Counted from the first letter of the stretch, positions 1-12,384 are shown. The stretch is DNA of 64,000 nt from Sorex araneus (GCF_027595985.1 NC_073303.1:101893820-101957819); one strand, 5' to 3'. A program made the numbers and translations. The notes: generated by a model not told the origin, from the letters alone.

Positions 1-67
1 AGATGGGAAGACAGACCTCTGACCGAAGAGAACATGTGGCCATTTCTACCTCCTACCACATCTCTCT

Positions 68-307
68 GGGCTGGAGCAGTAGCACAGCGGCTGGGCATTC
101 GCCTTTCACGTAGCCGACCCCCGAGTTCTATTCCTCCTCCCCTCTCGGAGAGCCCGGCAATCTATCAAGAGTATCAAGCCTGAGCGGCAGAGCCTGGCAA
201 GCTACCCGTGTGTATTGGATATCCCAAAAACAGTAACAATAAGTCTCTCAATGAGAGACGTCACTGGTGCCCGCTCGAACAAATCGATGAGCAATGGGAT
301 GACAGTG
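68..307 (+). mobile_element. SINE, tRNA-like head with RTE-type tail
   Basis: tRNA-derived head (A box around 'tagcacagcgg', diverged B box), then a body found only in this SINE type ('ctctcggagagcccggcaa', 'gcagagcctggcaagctacc') and a terminal block 'gtgcccgctcgaacaaatcg'. That terminal block also ends the RTE LINE at 53.5 kb, read on its minus strand. A 13-bp target-site duplication, accacatctctct, lies at 55-67 and 308-320. There is no A tail. Confidence 0.88.
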
Positions 308-399
308 ACCACATCTCTCTAGTCTCACCTCTTCGTGATTCTTTATCACACATTCTGCTCTCATCAAAATCTACTTACAGTTCTGTCACCTGCTGTTTT

Positions 400-546
400 T
401 ATTGGGGGTGGTGGCATAGCCAGCTGTGCTCAGGGCTTATTCTTGCCCATTTATTCAGGGACCACTCCTATCCTGCTTCAGGAGATTAAAATTGGTAGGC
501 GGCACACAAGGCAAGCCTCTTATTTGCTGTACTATCTCTCTGGACC
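400..546 (-). mobile_element. Old diverged SINE (SOR-like)
   Basis: Reverse-complement matches to the SINE core: 'gtgctcagggcttattc', 'cagggaccactcct' and 'acacaaggcaagc', in the expected order. Divergence is high and no clear duplication is visible. Confidence 0.5.
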
Positions 547-1369
547 CTTCACCTGCTTTTTTTTTTTTCATTTTGATCTTTAGGTTTTTGTTCATGCTAA
601 TGTCTTAACTGCCAGACTCCTCCCACTGTGACATCCAATAGATTCTATCCATCCCACCACCTTGGCCCATTTCTTTCAGGAAGAATTTCATCCCCAAGCA
701 AGAGAAGGTACTCCTCCGTCTTCTTCCTTTTGCCAACGTCTGAGGCAAGTGCTCCCTGTGTTATAACCTTCATCATATTGTGTTACACACTCTATACTTG
801 TCTGTTAAGCTCATAAGACTCTCAGGTCAACATACGTTTTTTGTTATATATGTAGTACTATGACTGTATAGTAGGACACATTCACTATTCAGTATTCACT
901 CCTTAGCTGAGTAAATGCTTATGAATTACTGGAAGAAAATATATGCAGAAAGGCCTCTTGCAAATCTATAGGCACCAGAAAGGTTTGAGTTGGAAGTAAC
1001 CTTAGCTCTCTTCTTGTCAAAGTATTAATCCTTACAATAAGATAGTTAAAATTTTCCAACACAGCCTTATGCTTGAAAAACCTTAATCAGAATTCATTCC
1101 AGGGCTCAACTGTTTTTAGGCTTCAAAATCTCTCTTCAATTGAACCTAATTCTGTCTCATAAGAACTCCTTTTTGCTCAAAAACTTTTGTCTAGAGTCTC
1201 AAAGATAAAGTTTAATCTCTTGTATAAGTCCTCTTCACCTGAAATCTAACAACCATCCCTCAATAAAATCCCTCAACATCCTTGAGGTCCCGTCACTGAG
1301 CATGCTCAGTATGTCTCTGTTTCTTCTCAAAAGTAAAACCCAGACTGGGCAGAATATTTTCCTGGGATT
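547..1369. other. Unique-looking intergenic DNA
   Basis: AT-rich sequence with no convincing ORF, repeat or RNA gene that I can recognise. Confidence 0.5.
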
Positions 1370-1382
1370 GAAAGAAACATTT

Positions 1383-1566
1383 ATTTATTTATTTATTTAT
1401 TGCTCTTTGGGTCACACCCGGCAATGCATAGAGGTTACTCCTGGCTCTGCACTCAGGAATCACTCCTGGCGGTGCTCAGGGGACCATATGGGATGCTGGG
1501 AATAGAACCCAGGTCAGCCTCGTGCAAGGCAAACCCCCTACCCGCTGTGCTATTGCTCCAGCCCCC
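1383..1566 (-). mobile_element. SOR-type SINE, poly(A) class
   Basis: Full-length reverse-strand copy. Its tail appears as (TTTA)n at 1381-1401 followed by 'gggtcacacccggcaatgc', and its head ends 'gtgctattgctccagcccc'. Imperfect 13-bp duplication: gaaagaaacattt at 1370-1382 and gaaagatacattt at 1567-1579. Confidence 0.9.
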
Positions 1567-1746
1567 GAAAGATACATTTTTTGATAGAGCATATATCCAG
1601 ACCATCGGGGTAGAAGCTATGATGTTAATGAGTGCTAGAAATCATAGCTCCTACAAAAATGGAAGTTAGCACTGACAATATCTCAATCACACTTGTGAAA
1701 TAGGAGTCTAATCTCTACTATGGTGCAGGCACAGGAAATCCCAAAT

Positions 1747-2801
1747 CTTTTTTTAAAAATATTTTTTATTAGTGAATCACCATGGGGTACAGTTACATAT
1801 TTACAAACTTTCGTGCTTGCATTTCAGTCATACAGTGATCAATTACCCATCGCTCGACCAATGCCCATTCTCCATCACCAATGATCCCAGTATCCCTCCC
1901 ACCATCCGCACCCCCCCCCACCCCGCCTCTGTGGCAGGGCATTCCCTTTTGTTCTCTCTTTCCTTTTGGGTGTTGTAGTTTGCACTAGAGGCAATGAGTG
2001 GCCATTATGTTTGATCTACATAGTCTACATTCAGTTCGCATCTCCCTACCTGAGCTGGTCTTCCAAATACCTTTTACTTGGTGTTCCCTTCTCTATCTGA
2101 GCTGCCTTTTCCCCCAGCATTTGAGGCCAGCTTCCAAGCCATGGATTAAACCTCCAGAAACTTTCTCAAAGAAGATATTCAAATGGCCAAAAAGGCGCAT
2201 GAAAAAATGCTCTACATCACTAATCATCAGAGAGATGCAGATCAAAACAACAATGAGATACCATCTCACACCACAGAGACTGGCCCACATCCAGAAGAAC
2301 AAAAGCAACCAGTGTTGGCACGGATGTGGGGAGAAAGGGACCCTCCTTCACTGCTGGTGGGAAAGCCGACTGGTTCAACCCTTCTGGATGATTCTCAAAA
2401 ACTTAGAAATTAAGCTCCCATTTGACCCAGATATACCAATTTTGGGAATATATCCTGGAGAGGCAAAAGAGTATAGTAGAAATGACATTTGCCCTTGTAT
2501 GTTTATCACACCACTGTTTACAATAGCAAAATCTGGAAAAAACCGGAGTGCCCAAGAACAGATGACTGGTTAAAGAAACTTTGGTACATCTACACAATGG
2601 AATACTGTGCAGCTGTTAGAAAAGATGAAGTCATGAAATTTGCATATAAGTGGATCAACATGGAAAGTGTTATGCTAAGTGAAATGAGTCAGAAAGAGAG
2701 GGAGAGACATAGAAAGATTGCACTCATCTGTGGAATATAAAGTAACAGAATGGGAGACTAACACCCAAGAATAGTAGCGATAAGGACCAGGAGGTTTAAT
2801 C
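1747..2801 (-). mobile_element. 5'-inverted (twin-primed) L1 3' end
   Basis: Two L1 pieces lie head to head. Positions 1747-2156 are the 3' end read on the minus strand (poly-T, then the 3'-terminal block 'gtgaatcaccatggggtac'). Positions 2157-2801 are the preceding part, the ORF2 C-terminal region, read on the plus strand. The plus piece encodes ORF2p-like peptide such as YIYTMEYCAAVRKDEVMKF. Its end (gaccaggaggtttaatc) and the start of the minus piece (tggaggtttaatcc) are the same L1 position, overlapping by about 11 bp. This arrangement is the hallmark of twin priming. Frames are broken and nothing is functional. Confidence 0.85.
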
Positions 2802-2823
2802 GCAAGTCTTTTATTTAATTCAC

Positions 2824-3036
2824 TCATATCATTTGTCATCCCATTGTTCATCAACTTGCTCAAGCAGGCACCAGCAACATCTCCATTTGTCCCTGCCGTG
2901 TGCTAGTGTAGCACAATGGCGTCTGCTCGCTCCAGGAACACGAAGAGCATCAATCCATTTGTTCAGGGTCTTGACTAAGAAGCCTGACCATCGTGTATAT
3001 TATTTACCTCGTAGGTGGGCGGTCAGACATTCTTGG
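2824..3036 (-). mobile_element. RTE-type LINE 3' end, 5'-truncated
   Basis: Closely parallels the RTE copy at 53.5 kb: 'tgtcatcccattgttcatc', 'gtgtagcacaatggcgtct', 'cgctccaggaacacgaagag', 'gttcagggtcttgac'. Read on the minus strand it covers the last part of the RTE ORF and the 3' end. A 12-bp insert near 2993 (tatattatttac) and other changes break the frame. The right edge adjoins a tetranucleotide repeat. Confidence 0.8.
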
Positions 3037-3037
3037 G

Positions 3038-3043
3038 CCTCAT

Positions 3044-3086
<43 letters not shown>

Positions 3087-3140
3087 TGTATGTATGTATG
3101 TATGTATGTATGTATTTTATTCATTCATTCATTCATTCAT
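3038..3140. repeat. Compound tetranucleotide microsatellite
   Basis: (TTTA)n passes into (TGTA)n and then (TTCA)n, three related units in succession. This looks like stepwise point mutation of one array followed by local expansion. Confidence 0.95.
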
Positions 3141-3418
3141 TTGCTTGTTTATTGGTGGGTGTGGTGGGTGTTCTCAAACCATGCTCATGGATTCCAGGGG
3201 ACAATCCCAAAAATACTTGGCTAACCAGACTTGATAGCTTAATGTTAGGGTCAGGTGATGCAAGGTGCTTGGGCCTACTGATGATGGGGTCCACCAGAGC
3301 TCCACCTATCAGTGCCACAGGGTGAGGGTGGAGATGCATGAGGTGCCTGGGATCAAACTGTAGGTATTTTTTTAATGTAAAGCACGAATCCTTGATGTCT
3401 GAGCTATCACTTTAGCCC
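3141..3418 (-). mobile_element. Old diverged SINE-related repeat
   Basis: Begins 'tttattggtgggtgtggtgg' and ends 'gatgtctgagctatcacttt', which resembles a reversed SINE tail and head. At about 280 bp it is longer than the usual 185-bp copy, so it may be an older subfamily or two fused copies. Confidence 0.4.
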
Positions 3419-3789
3419 AAAACTCATTCTTTATTCTTCCATCTGTTTTTGTTTCATTTGTGTCCAGCCCAAGGCTTCCCAATTTTTGCCAGCCTGAAAA
3501 TACCTCTAGTAAAAATTGGCCAAATATATTCAGGTGTGTTTCATGCTGAATTGGTGGTAAGCACCAGAATGAAATGGTGTGGATGACTGATAAATGCACG
3601 AGGAAAAGGAGTTAACCTCCATTGGGTATAAATCTTCTCCATGTCCTCCCAGGTTACTATGAGGCTCACACGTGGCTAGTTAGAGTTACTAAGGGCCTAT
3701 CAAATGTACAGCTGACCATGTATAGGTATTTTATGCACATATTCTAATGTGAACCTACCTCTGTGCTCCATTATTGTGCTCATTTTTCT

Positions 3790-4088
3790 CCCACTTTCTA
3801 TTACTTTGTTTCAATTGAATCACTATGAGGTACAAGTTGTTCATTATTGGGCTTCAGTCATGCAATGTTCCAACCCCATGAAACATACCTTCACCAGTGT
3901 ATGTTTCCCACCACCAATGTTCCAAGCCTCCCACCATATCTTCCACCAGCCTGCCTCGGTTACAGACACTTTTCTTCTTTGTCTCTGTCTCTCCTCCCTC
4001 CCTCCCTCTCCCTCTCCCTACCCCTCTCCCTTTCCTTCTCTCTTCTGCTCTCTCTCTCTGTCTCTCTGTCTCTGTCATTGTCATTGTC

Positions 4089-4128
<40 letters not shown>

Positions 4129-4265
4129 ACTCCTACCCCTTTCCTTTTAGGTGCTGTGGTTTGCAATACTGTTATTGAAAGGTTATCATGTATATTATTT
4201 ACCTCCTTTCATCACCCAGTTCAGAACGATCATTTCTAACTATCATTATCATAGTGGTCCCTTCT
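3790..4265 (-). mobile_element. L1 3' end with internal CT-rich tract
   Basis: Contains the L1 3'-terminal block on the minus strand ('ttgaatcactatgaggtac', 'tcagtcatgcaatgttcc', 'ttcaccagtgtatgtttccc'). A CT-rich tract follows at about 3975-4130, then 'ggtgctgtggtttgcaatac'. No poly-T is left at its 3' end. Equivalent GA tracts occur at the same place in the copies at 19.4, 32.0 and 49.0 kb. Confidence 0.8.
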
Positions 4266-4274
4266 CTCTTCTAA

Positions 4275-4390
4275 CTGCACTTCCCCACAACTTGGGACAA
4301 AGAGGACACAGAAGGACAAGAAATTAAGAGCTAGTAGGTGGCAGTGCTGAGCTATAAATCCAAGTCCCTAACCCCATTGTTTCTCAGACT
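4275..4390 (+). mobile_element. Possible MIR fragment
   Basis: 'gacaagaaattaagagctag' and 'gctataaatccaagtccct' resemble the core and 3' part of MIR, an ancient mammalian SINE. Weak, recognised by eye only. Confidence 0.35.
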
Positions 4391-6485
4391 TTTTCCAACT
4401 GTGGCCCTCTTCCTTCCTTGTTTTCTTCCTGGGCCCCTGCCCCCATGCCCACCCCTGTCCTACTAGTTGGTTCTGTAATCCCATGACCTGACCCATCAAT
4501 TCTGTGATTTTTTATCTGTGACATCTTGGAATATACTGGTGGAATATTCTCAACCAGGGTCATATAGCCTTTGGGTTCCCAAGATATTACAAGAAGGATG
4601 TAGGTAAGAATTAAGTAAATGGAACCAAAATATACGATTAAGGGTTCGACCAGGAGGCCTGTGGAAAGAAACAAGGTCAAAAGTAAGAGCGGGCAATTAC
4701 TCTCACTAAATAGTGACTGACACGGATGTCACAGTTCAACTCCCACAGCCAAGTCCTTAGCTCTCAATAGCAAAGTCTAGACAAAAACTCTTGGCTCAGG
4801 ATAGTATTCTGTCAATCTCATGGAATTTGGCAGAAATTTCCAATTAGCCCGGATGGGCATACTTTCCCAAAGATAGATTAGAAAACAGGAAAAAATTGTG
4901 TTTTTGTTTAAAAGGGAAAAAGAAAAAAACTCACCCTGATGTGTTATTTTGCTAACAGTCTTAACTGTGTTATAAATAAAAACAGCAAATGGGAAGAAAA
5001 TGCATAAAACAAAAATAAACTGAGTGAATTATGGCTTGCAGTATGCACAGTATATAAATATTCATGTCAAATTACCTCTTACTCTGAGTCCAGAGTTCTC
5101 TTGTGTGCATTTAGGACTGAGTGGTGTTGGTAGGCCTGTGGTACTGAACACAGATGTGAATGTCTTCTGCAAGAGCAGGAGTAACCCAGGACGATCAGCA
5201 CGAGCCTAAATAATGCAGTCAGAGTCAGACTGTCAGCCCACAAGACCGCACACCCTCTGTGCAATGGACAGGGGACAGTAATCCATCTCTTGTTTTATCC
5301 TAGTCAAGAGATCGGAGCTGAGGCAGAAAGAGAGAAAATCCTTAATTGTAGCAACAGCAGAATCTGGCATTTTAGCATTTTAGCTGCAAAGCTTAAAGGA
5401 GGTGTGTGTTGCAGGGGGGTAGGGGGAGGATGGCGTGGGGAGGGTGGCATGGGGATAGCCCTTATAAAAAAAAAAAGTTCATGTCGAGGTAACCAATTTC
5501 TGAAAGAGTCCTCTGTGTGATATGGAGCTGGAAGGTTCAAGCACAGAGGAAGGAGGGCTAGGAGGGTAGGATGTGCCTAAGCTCTCCTCCCTCTGAGGGG
5601 TTGGTTCCCTCCGTGCCTGGCGAGGGCTGGTAGCCAAGGTCCAGCCGTGATCCAGGAAGGCTAGTGGAGAGAGGTGCACGTAGCAAACGGCTGTGCTGGC
5701 TCAGAGGCCAACATTCCTTTTTTCTCTGCTCCAGCTTCCCAGTGACCTGGGGTTAAACTACAGTCAAGTCCAAAGGTTATGATAACATTTATCTCACTCC
5801 TCCATGCAGCCATTAGCTGTTCCTCACCAATAGCAACAATCTGAATTTAAGTTGTTGAAAGTTCCTTACAAGGACAGTGAGAGATTCTTGAAACTAAACT
5901 CCCTCAGCCAGCCCAGCTCATCCCTACCTAAGCAAGGGAAGTAAGTACATGGTATGTATAGTAGATGTGTGACGGCATGTGTTAAACTACATTATGTTAT
6001 TTTTCGCAGGCAAGAGAGAAGCCTATGTAAACTATTTTATACATAGCAGCAGAGTGACTTCACTGTTGAATCTGATTTTCTCTTATCTCTCATGAATGCA
6101 ACTTTATTACATTGACATTTCTTTCAAATAAAGCGCTACAATGTTTGTAGTTAAACCTTTCTTACTAAAGCTCTAGATGCTTATTCCATAAGCATCATTT
6201 AAAGTAAACTCATACTGTGGGCTGGGTGTTACTCTCAGAAGACGTAAAACCAATCCAACTAGTGCAAAGGAAAAGAATGCAGACTCAGCAATCAGGCCAC
6301 ATTATAATTCTGGTCATGCCACTTGAACCTTGAGGGAAAGGGGAGGGAGGAAAAGGGGATGAAAGGGAGAGGAGAAAGAAAATCAAAGAGTGACTTCAAG
6401 AGAGAACCATTTGCTGAGTACTACAGATCTTTTGCATACATGGTTCCTTTCAATCACTAAAAAGAAAAAGAAGAAAAACAACTAC
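4391..6485. other. Intergenic DNA, nothing recognised
   Basis: Mixed-composition sequence with a G-rich stretch at 5400-5455. No ORF in it carries a domain signature or codon pattern that I would call coding. Short frames here are explained by chance. Confidence 0.5.
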
Positions 6486-6498
6486 AAAAATAGTGTCA

Positions 6499-6666
6499 AG
6501 GGGCTGAAGTGATAGCAAAGCAAGTAGGGCATTTGCATTGCATGTGGCCAACACAGGTTCGATTCCCAGCATCCCATATGGTCCCCTGAGAACCGCCAGG
6601 AGTAATTCCTGAGTGCATGAGCCAGAAGTAACTCCTGTGCATTTCTAGGCGTGACCCAAAAAGCCA
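6499..6666 (+). mobile_element. SOR-type SINE, poly(A) class
   Basis: Starts 'ggggctgaagtgatagc' with B box 'ggttcgattcc' and ends 'gcgtgacccaaaaagcc'. Approximate duplication: aaaaatagtgtca at 6486-6498 and aaaaatagtcata at 6667-6679. Moderately diverged. Confidence 0.88.
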
Positions 6667-6704
6667 AAAAAAATAGTCATAAAAAAAATTGGCGTCACAC
6701 CAGC

Positions 6705-6840
6705 TGAACCAATGAGGAAACTAAGGTTCAGAGAAGAAACACAGATTATACAAGCTGACATTTTATGTATGATGGAGCTGGGTTGCAGACCTACTTTGAT
6801 TCACAATCTCTAAAACTGTGCTTGATCCTTTGTCCTGAAG
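6705..6840 (+). mobile_element. Possible MIR fragment
   Basis: 'aatgaggaaactaaggttca' and 'atggagctgggttgcagacc' follow the order of the MIR core region. Ancient and weak. Confidence 0.45.
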
Positions 6841-7184
6841 CCTCCTGAAAGCTTCCACCTTAGCAGACCTGACTATCACCCTCTGAGTCACCTGCCTTCC
6901 TCACCCTGACAATGACAGGTTTTTCTGCAAAGGGTTTTCTCCTCGTCCCCTCCAGACCAATCTTGTTGCTCCATTTCTTCCATTCTAAGCCAAACAGCCT
7001 CTATGCTCAGAAAGACGAAATGGGCGATGGGAAAGTAAACTGTCTTATTTATGCAAAATGCTTCCCTGATTTTCTGTATTATTTAAAGGCATGAAATATT
7101 CTTGTGGGGAAAGACAGAACTTACAGAAATACAGATAATATAACTTACTCATGATCCCACAGAAAATTAGGGGCAGAAGAAGAA

Positions 7185-7300
7185 CCAGGTGGAAGGTAGG
7201 TGGGATATAAAGAAACACTGTAAAGGAATAACAAATGGTCAAAGGCAATGGCACCCTGACAACTGGTCTACAGAACTGACATTACCATGACAGGGGGGGT
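7185..7300 (+). mobile_element. Ancient L1 3' UTR fragment
   Basis: 'ataaagaaacactgtaaagg', 'aataacaaatggtcaaaggc' matches the fossil L1 3' region also present at 43.98-44.07 kb. A G run (7281-7298) follows. Confidence 0.55.
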
Positions 7301-7427
7301 GGGGGGTGACTGAGGTGGGGAGCACTCTTTCGGAGGGTGTGGTATTTGAACGATGTACACACAAAACCCTCTGACTCAGTGTTGTAAATCACAGTGCCTC
7401 ATTTTTTTTTTCTTTTTAGTTTAAAAA

Positions 7428-7677
7428 GGGACTGGAGCGATAGCACAGCGGGTAAGGCATTTGTCTTGCATGAGGCCGACCGGGGTTCGATTCCTCCATC
7501 CCTCTCAGAGAGCCCGGCAAGCTACCGAGAGTATCCTGCCTGCACAGCAGAGCCTGGCAAGCTACCCGTGGCGTATTCAATATGCCAAAAACAGTAACAA
7601 CAAGTCTCACAATGGAGATGTTACTGGTGCCCGCTTGAGCAAAACTCGATCAACAATGGGATGACAGCGACAGTGAC
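7428..7677 (+). mobile_element. SINE, tRNA-like head with RTE-type tail
   Basis: Well-preserved copy: head 'ggactggagcgatagcacag', intact B box 'ggttcgattcc', then 'ggagatgttactggtgcccg' and a tail of 'gacagcgacagtgacagt'. The tail repeats are (GACAGT)n-like rather than A-rich. A likely duplication of about 11 bp (agtttaaaaa versus agtttttaaa) flanks it. Confidence 0.9.
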
Positions 7678-7690
7678 AGTTTTTAAAGAA

Positions 7691-9780
7691 GTTCTACCAG
7701 ACCAGCACCTGCCTATTTCTAAGAGTCAATCTCTTTCATGATAAAACTCACATCATCTTTCTTTACTCTATATCCTCATGCCCCTCATGACATCTTGACA
7801 AAATGAAACCCCAGTCCATACTCCCCAGTTATCCAAATTACCCTCATTCCTTCAATAACATTAATATTTATTGCATTGCCTTAGTGATTGTGGCAAAATC
7901 ACATTTTCTTTATATTTATTCTTTACATCATGCCAGATACAGCAAAGAGAAGATGAGTGCGGTCAAGAGTAGGACTTGGGAGGGGGAAAGCTTGTGAAGA
8001 TGACTTAGAAACAAACCCTAATTTTCTTTCAACATCAAATGCAGCATAAGCTTGTCATTGCCTGGGCATGGGTGAGGGGCACCTACCCAACTCTCTGCTA
8101 TTGCAGGTAGTCCCTGGCAGAGGACCTGATTTGAAATGGGCTTAGTCTCAAAGGGTTGGCAACTCAACCGTGTTTGATCTAGAAGAGAGCAATAGTGTTT
8201 GTCATCACAACCTTTCATTTAACACTTGGTGCCAGAAGCTGGGCTAAGTCCTCAAGGCTACTGCGTTACTTAATCAGCTCAGCCACACTAGGAATTGGTT
8301 TCTGCTGAATATTTTCCATTTGCCCTGCACAGCCAACCCCCACCCACTTCTTACTTTGTTCTTTCTGCCTTGGGACTCAGCACAGAATGTACAGATTCTA
8401 TCAGCTCCTCTCTTAGCTTCTAGCTTCTTGTTGAGTTGGCCAGTGAGGAACATCAGGAGACAAAGCCTTCAAAGAAAGAAAGGAAAAAAAAAGGAAGGTT
8501 AGATTTCCCCCTTCTAAGTCCATGTCTGATAGCCTATTTACTTACTAATTGAAACTCTCCTTTCTTACACTGTAAGTGTGTTCCTAATAGTTTGAACTGG
8601 CTCCCGGCTCTGCAGCCCTGTCTTGAACCCCACTTCAGGCCCAGAGGAGCATTTTTGCAAAGCACGTGACTTCCTGTGGTTTCTCATGACCTCAGCACAA
8701 TTTGCCTGATTTAACCTTCTGCCCCACCCCACCCCACCCCACCCCACCCCACTTCAGTGGATGAGAAATCCCACGCTGGGTCAGTCCCACAATCTCCCAT
8801 AAATTCTCAGTGAGGACCAACAGGTGTGCAGACAGACAATTAGCACAGGAAGGGGGGAGAAAAGCACACTTTGAACCGAATCGACATTGAGGCTGTACAG
8901 GTTTCCACATTTCAGAGTCCCAGCCAAGACTTCTGAGCAAACCTGCTGATAAAACACACCCTAATTGCCAACAAAGAACAACAAAGGAATAAAAAAAGAA
9001 TCAGCAATTAATGGAGAGCTTTTGAGTTGTGGTAGAATCTGGGTGCATGTCTGAAATAAGTCACTGCTGTACCAGCCCCTGGCAAATGGGAGCAAACTCT
9101 TTCTCTCTGGCAGCAGGGCGCCAAAACACACAGCCCGGCTATGGCGACCCAGCAGTCTGCCTCAAAGTCTTTCAGGAATCTCTGCTATTTGTAGAAACTA
9201 GATTGCATTCCCCCAAGGCCAGCATTCCTAGGCTCTTCGTGCTTTGTCAGTAGCTGCCTCTCTTTACTTTGCCTTCACTCCAATTAAAAAAGACCAGAGT
9301 GGGCCCTTGCACTCCAGTCATGCTGGGGACCCTCAATGATGCCCAGACAAAATGCCTCCTTCAGGGCAGATCCAGCAATTCGCCTTTGCTGTAAATCCCA
9401 CATATTCACAGATCACAGGATGGGAGGTCATTAACATGCACTTAAATTCCTAAGAGGACTGGAGGGGAAAAAATAGGCCCTCATTGAAGTGACCGATGTG
9501 CCAATTAAGGACTCCAGTCTTTCTTCTTCTGCTTTTCTATGTTGTTTTCCTAACACAATCTCAGGAGGAGGCAAGTGACAAGATAATATAATCACTATTG
9601 TATAGTTGCTACAAAGAATGCCCAGTTAGAAATCTTCCCAGTGGGGCCTCAGTTAGTGTTGTTGAATTGTTTTTTCAAGGAAAAGGAGGGAAAGGTTGTT
9701 GAATAAAGTAATGTCTTAGAAGGGGATTGAAAATGAATTTAATCTAGTTTTGATTCTCATTAATGCCAAAACTTTCTCAT
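7691..9780. other. Intergenic DNA, mostly unrecognised
   Basis: No supported gene. A weak MIR-like patch ('gggctaagtcctcaaggc', about 8220-8300) and a (CCCCA)n microsatellite lie inside. The rest looks unique. Confidence 0.5.
8722..8752. repeat. (CCCCA)n microsatellite
   Basis: Six near-perfect pentanucleotide units. The complementary strand is G-rich (TGGGG)n and could form a G-quadruplex. Confidence 0.95.
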
Positions 9781-9782
9781 CA

Positions 9783-9855
9783 AACACACATACAAACACA
9801 CACAGACACACAGATACACACAGAGACACACACACACAGACACACACACACACAC
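9783..9855. repeat. Impure (CA)n microsatellite
   Basis: CA repeats interrupted by GACA and TACA units. Confidence 0.95.
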
Positions 9856-10374
9856 CATGTCCAAAAGGAGAGTCTTTAATTTCTGCTCAAGTTGTTTTTA
9901 GACCTGTGGGTGTGCACACACTTATCATTTGGGCCAGTACGTCTCTGCTTTCCAGAAAGAGAACCTCTTCGTTTTCAGTGTTCTATCTCCCAAGTGACTT
10001 CTTCTGTATCCTCTGTCAAACTATTAAGTCCCTCTGGGAACAGCAATAGCAGTGTCTCAATAGTTTCCTTTCAGAAAGGGAGCCTGTTCCACTGCAGACC
10101 CAAGTTCTTCTTAGGGGTTTCAGACAGAGTCAAGGGGAAAGACTTGATCATCTTTAGATAGGAAACTTCCTAGACCTCTGGTCCCAGTCTTGAAGGAATG
10201 AAATCTAAGGAGATACAGATGAGAGGCAAAGAAAAGCAAAGACCTGTTGGGAAAGTCCAGGAAAGCAGCCAGGATCAACCTTAGTAGTATACATGGTAGC
10301 ATTAGGAATCAAAGTTGTGACCTTGTGCAAGGCAAGTGCTTTAGCCAAAATGATATCTAGTACTCTTATCCTGT

Positions 10375-10560
10375 GCAAGATTTATTTATTTATCTATTTA
10401 TTTTTTCTTTTTAGCCATATGTAGTAGTGTTCAGGGCTTACCCCTGGCTCTGTGCTCTGAGATCATTTCTATCAGTGCTCAGGATCCTATGCAGTGCCTG
10501 GGATACAACCTGGAATGGCTGCATGCCCATGAAGCACCTTACCTCCTGGACTATCTTTTA
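10375..10560 (-). mobile_element. Old diverged SINE (SOR-like)
   Basis: (TTTA)-rich tail at 10378-10410, then 'gttcagggcttacccctggc' and 'cagtgctcaggatcctatg' in minus-strand SINE order. The head is strongly mutated. Confidence 0.55.
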
Positions 10561-10827
10561 TCTTGTTTATTATCATCACTTCTCCCCTCCACCCCCAATA
10601 TTCTTAAGTGCATCAAATCATCCAATCACTCTTGATCCCCAGTCTACAAATTCAAAATTTGTGTAGGGAGGCAATATTCCCAACCAAATGGTCTATTAAT
10701 ATCGCTTATAGCTATATATGGTTATGTCTTTCAAGTTATATAAGGTTATCTGACACGGAATCCTCAAAGAAATATATATATATCCTCCAATATTCTACAC
10801 CCTGTGACCAGACTAATAATACATCAG

Positions 10828-10990
10828 ACAAGGAGCATAGAACACTTGTCTTGCAAGTGGCCAACCTAGGTTCAACAGTCCAATCAGCATCCCGTATGGT
10901 CCCCCACCTCCACCAGAAGTGATCCAGGAGTGAAGAACCAGGAGTAAGCTCTGAAACCAGCTTGTGTGACCTCAAAACAACAACAGCCAC
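10828..10990 (+). mobile_element. Old diverged SINE (SOR-like)
   Basis: 'cttgtcttgcaagtggccaa', 'cagcatcccgtatggtcccc' and 'ccaggagtaagctctg' preserve the SINE order. The A-rich tail has decayed into (CAA)n. Confidence 0.7.
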
Positions 10991-11437
10991 ACAATACTTC
11001 ACAGCCATTCAGCTTCCACATTCTTCGTTACTAGATCACATATGTGATGACAAGATCCACAGAAATCATTTTGAGACAACCTGTTAAAAAAGAACACAAT
11101 AGAAGAAAAATAATCACAGAGATTTGAAACCCAATATTATTGACCTCTAATAAACAGTGAACCACTAACTCCAGAAGTCTTTTTATACAAGAAATAGAGA
11201 AACTTGGTTTGAGTTTATATTTTGGGAAGAGGGCAATCCATCTCCATAATTAAAACACTCAAACAATTGTTTTCAAGGTGTTAATGTATAGATATTCTTT
11301 CCCAACTCTACTGCTTGGATCTCTACCCAGAGGCAACTATGCTTATCAGCTTTAGAGGATTATCCAAATATTCTTCAAATAATATATAGGTAGAAAAAAA
11401 CATGAAAAATTTGATATTCTTTGTTTCCAACAAAATT

Positions 11438-11690
11438 GGATTGGAGTGATATCACAGCAGGTAGGGCATTTGCCTTGCATGTGGCCGACCTGAGTTCGAT
11501 TCCTCCATCCCTCTCGGAGAGCCTGGCAAGCTACCCAGAGTATCCCACCTGCATGGCAGAGGCTGGCAAGCTACCCGTGGCATATTCGAAATGCCAAAAA
11601 TAGTAACAACAAGTCTAACAATGGAGACATTACTGGTGCCCACTCGAGCAAATCAATGAACAATGGGACGACACAGTGCTACAGTGCTAC
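11438..11690 (+). mobile_element. SINE, tRNA-like head with RTE-type tail
   Basis: Head 'attggagtgatatcacagc' is followed by the diagnostic body, and the tail is (ACAGTGCT)n at 11672-11690. The tail unit differs from the GACAGT unit of the 7.4-kb copy. Confidence 0.9.
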
Positions 11691-11699
11691 ACATATACA

Positions 11700-12380
11700 T
11701 GTATATACCATTTTACATACTAACAAGAAATCTAGAAACTGGTGGACCAGAGGGAAATTGAATGTCTAAGAAGTGTGACCTTAACAATGTGCAATCTATA
11801 CAGGTGAAGCCTGAGGGTTTTGTGGTACTAACTATGACATAAAATAACATCCTCCTGTGCTGTTCCTATTTCTAGCTACACACAGACACCCTCAATGGCT
11901 GTGCCCATGCACGCATGCAGGTGCATGTATGACTGCTGATTCTGTGTGCAGCACAGCCACATACTCTTGAGGATCAATACATCCTACTACACCTGGTTAC
12001 TCCTCAGCACAGGTGTGGACTTCTAGACTCTGAGCTGAAATCCCACGGAAGGCCTTGAGCTAGTGACTGGCTCTTACATTAACTTCTCTTATGGCAAGTC
12101 TAGGTCACCACATCCCTCTTTATCCCCATTTTACTGGAGACATGCTCTTGATATTGCTCAAGCCTTGAAGTCCAGTCCCAGCTGTAAGCCTCCTCTTCCT
12201 CCAGTACTTCCAAGATCCTCTACCATGAGGGTCTGTAAGATCTTAGTCCTTCTCTTCTCCAGTTTGACAAATGAAAACAATAGGACCCAGCAGTAGTCTC
12301 AGAAGAGTCCCCAAGGAACATGGACAGCAGTGTGTCCTGAAATGAGACTCCAGTATCAGCTTGGGCCCAGTAGGGGGATC
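11700..12380. other. Intergenic DNA, nothing recognised
   Basis: No gene-like ORF and no clear repeat. Confidence 0.5.
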
Positions 12381-12384
12381 TCAC

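Noticed and set aside
1998..2573. 191-codon plus-strand frame
   Set aside because: It spans the junction of the two halves of an inverted L1 and joins antisense 3' UTR to ORF2 sequence, so it is an artefact of the rearrangement.
3038..3140. Regularly spaced repeats resembling a CRISPR array
   Set aside because: Simple tetranucleotide arrays without spacers in a mammalian genome.
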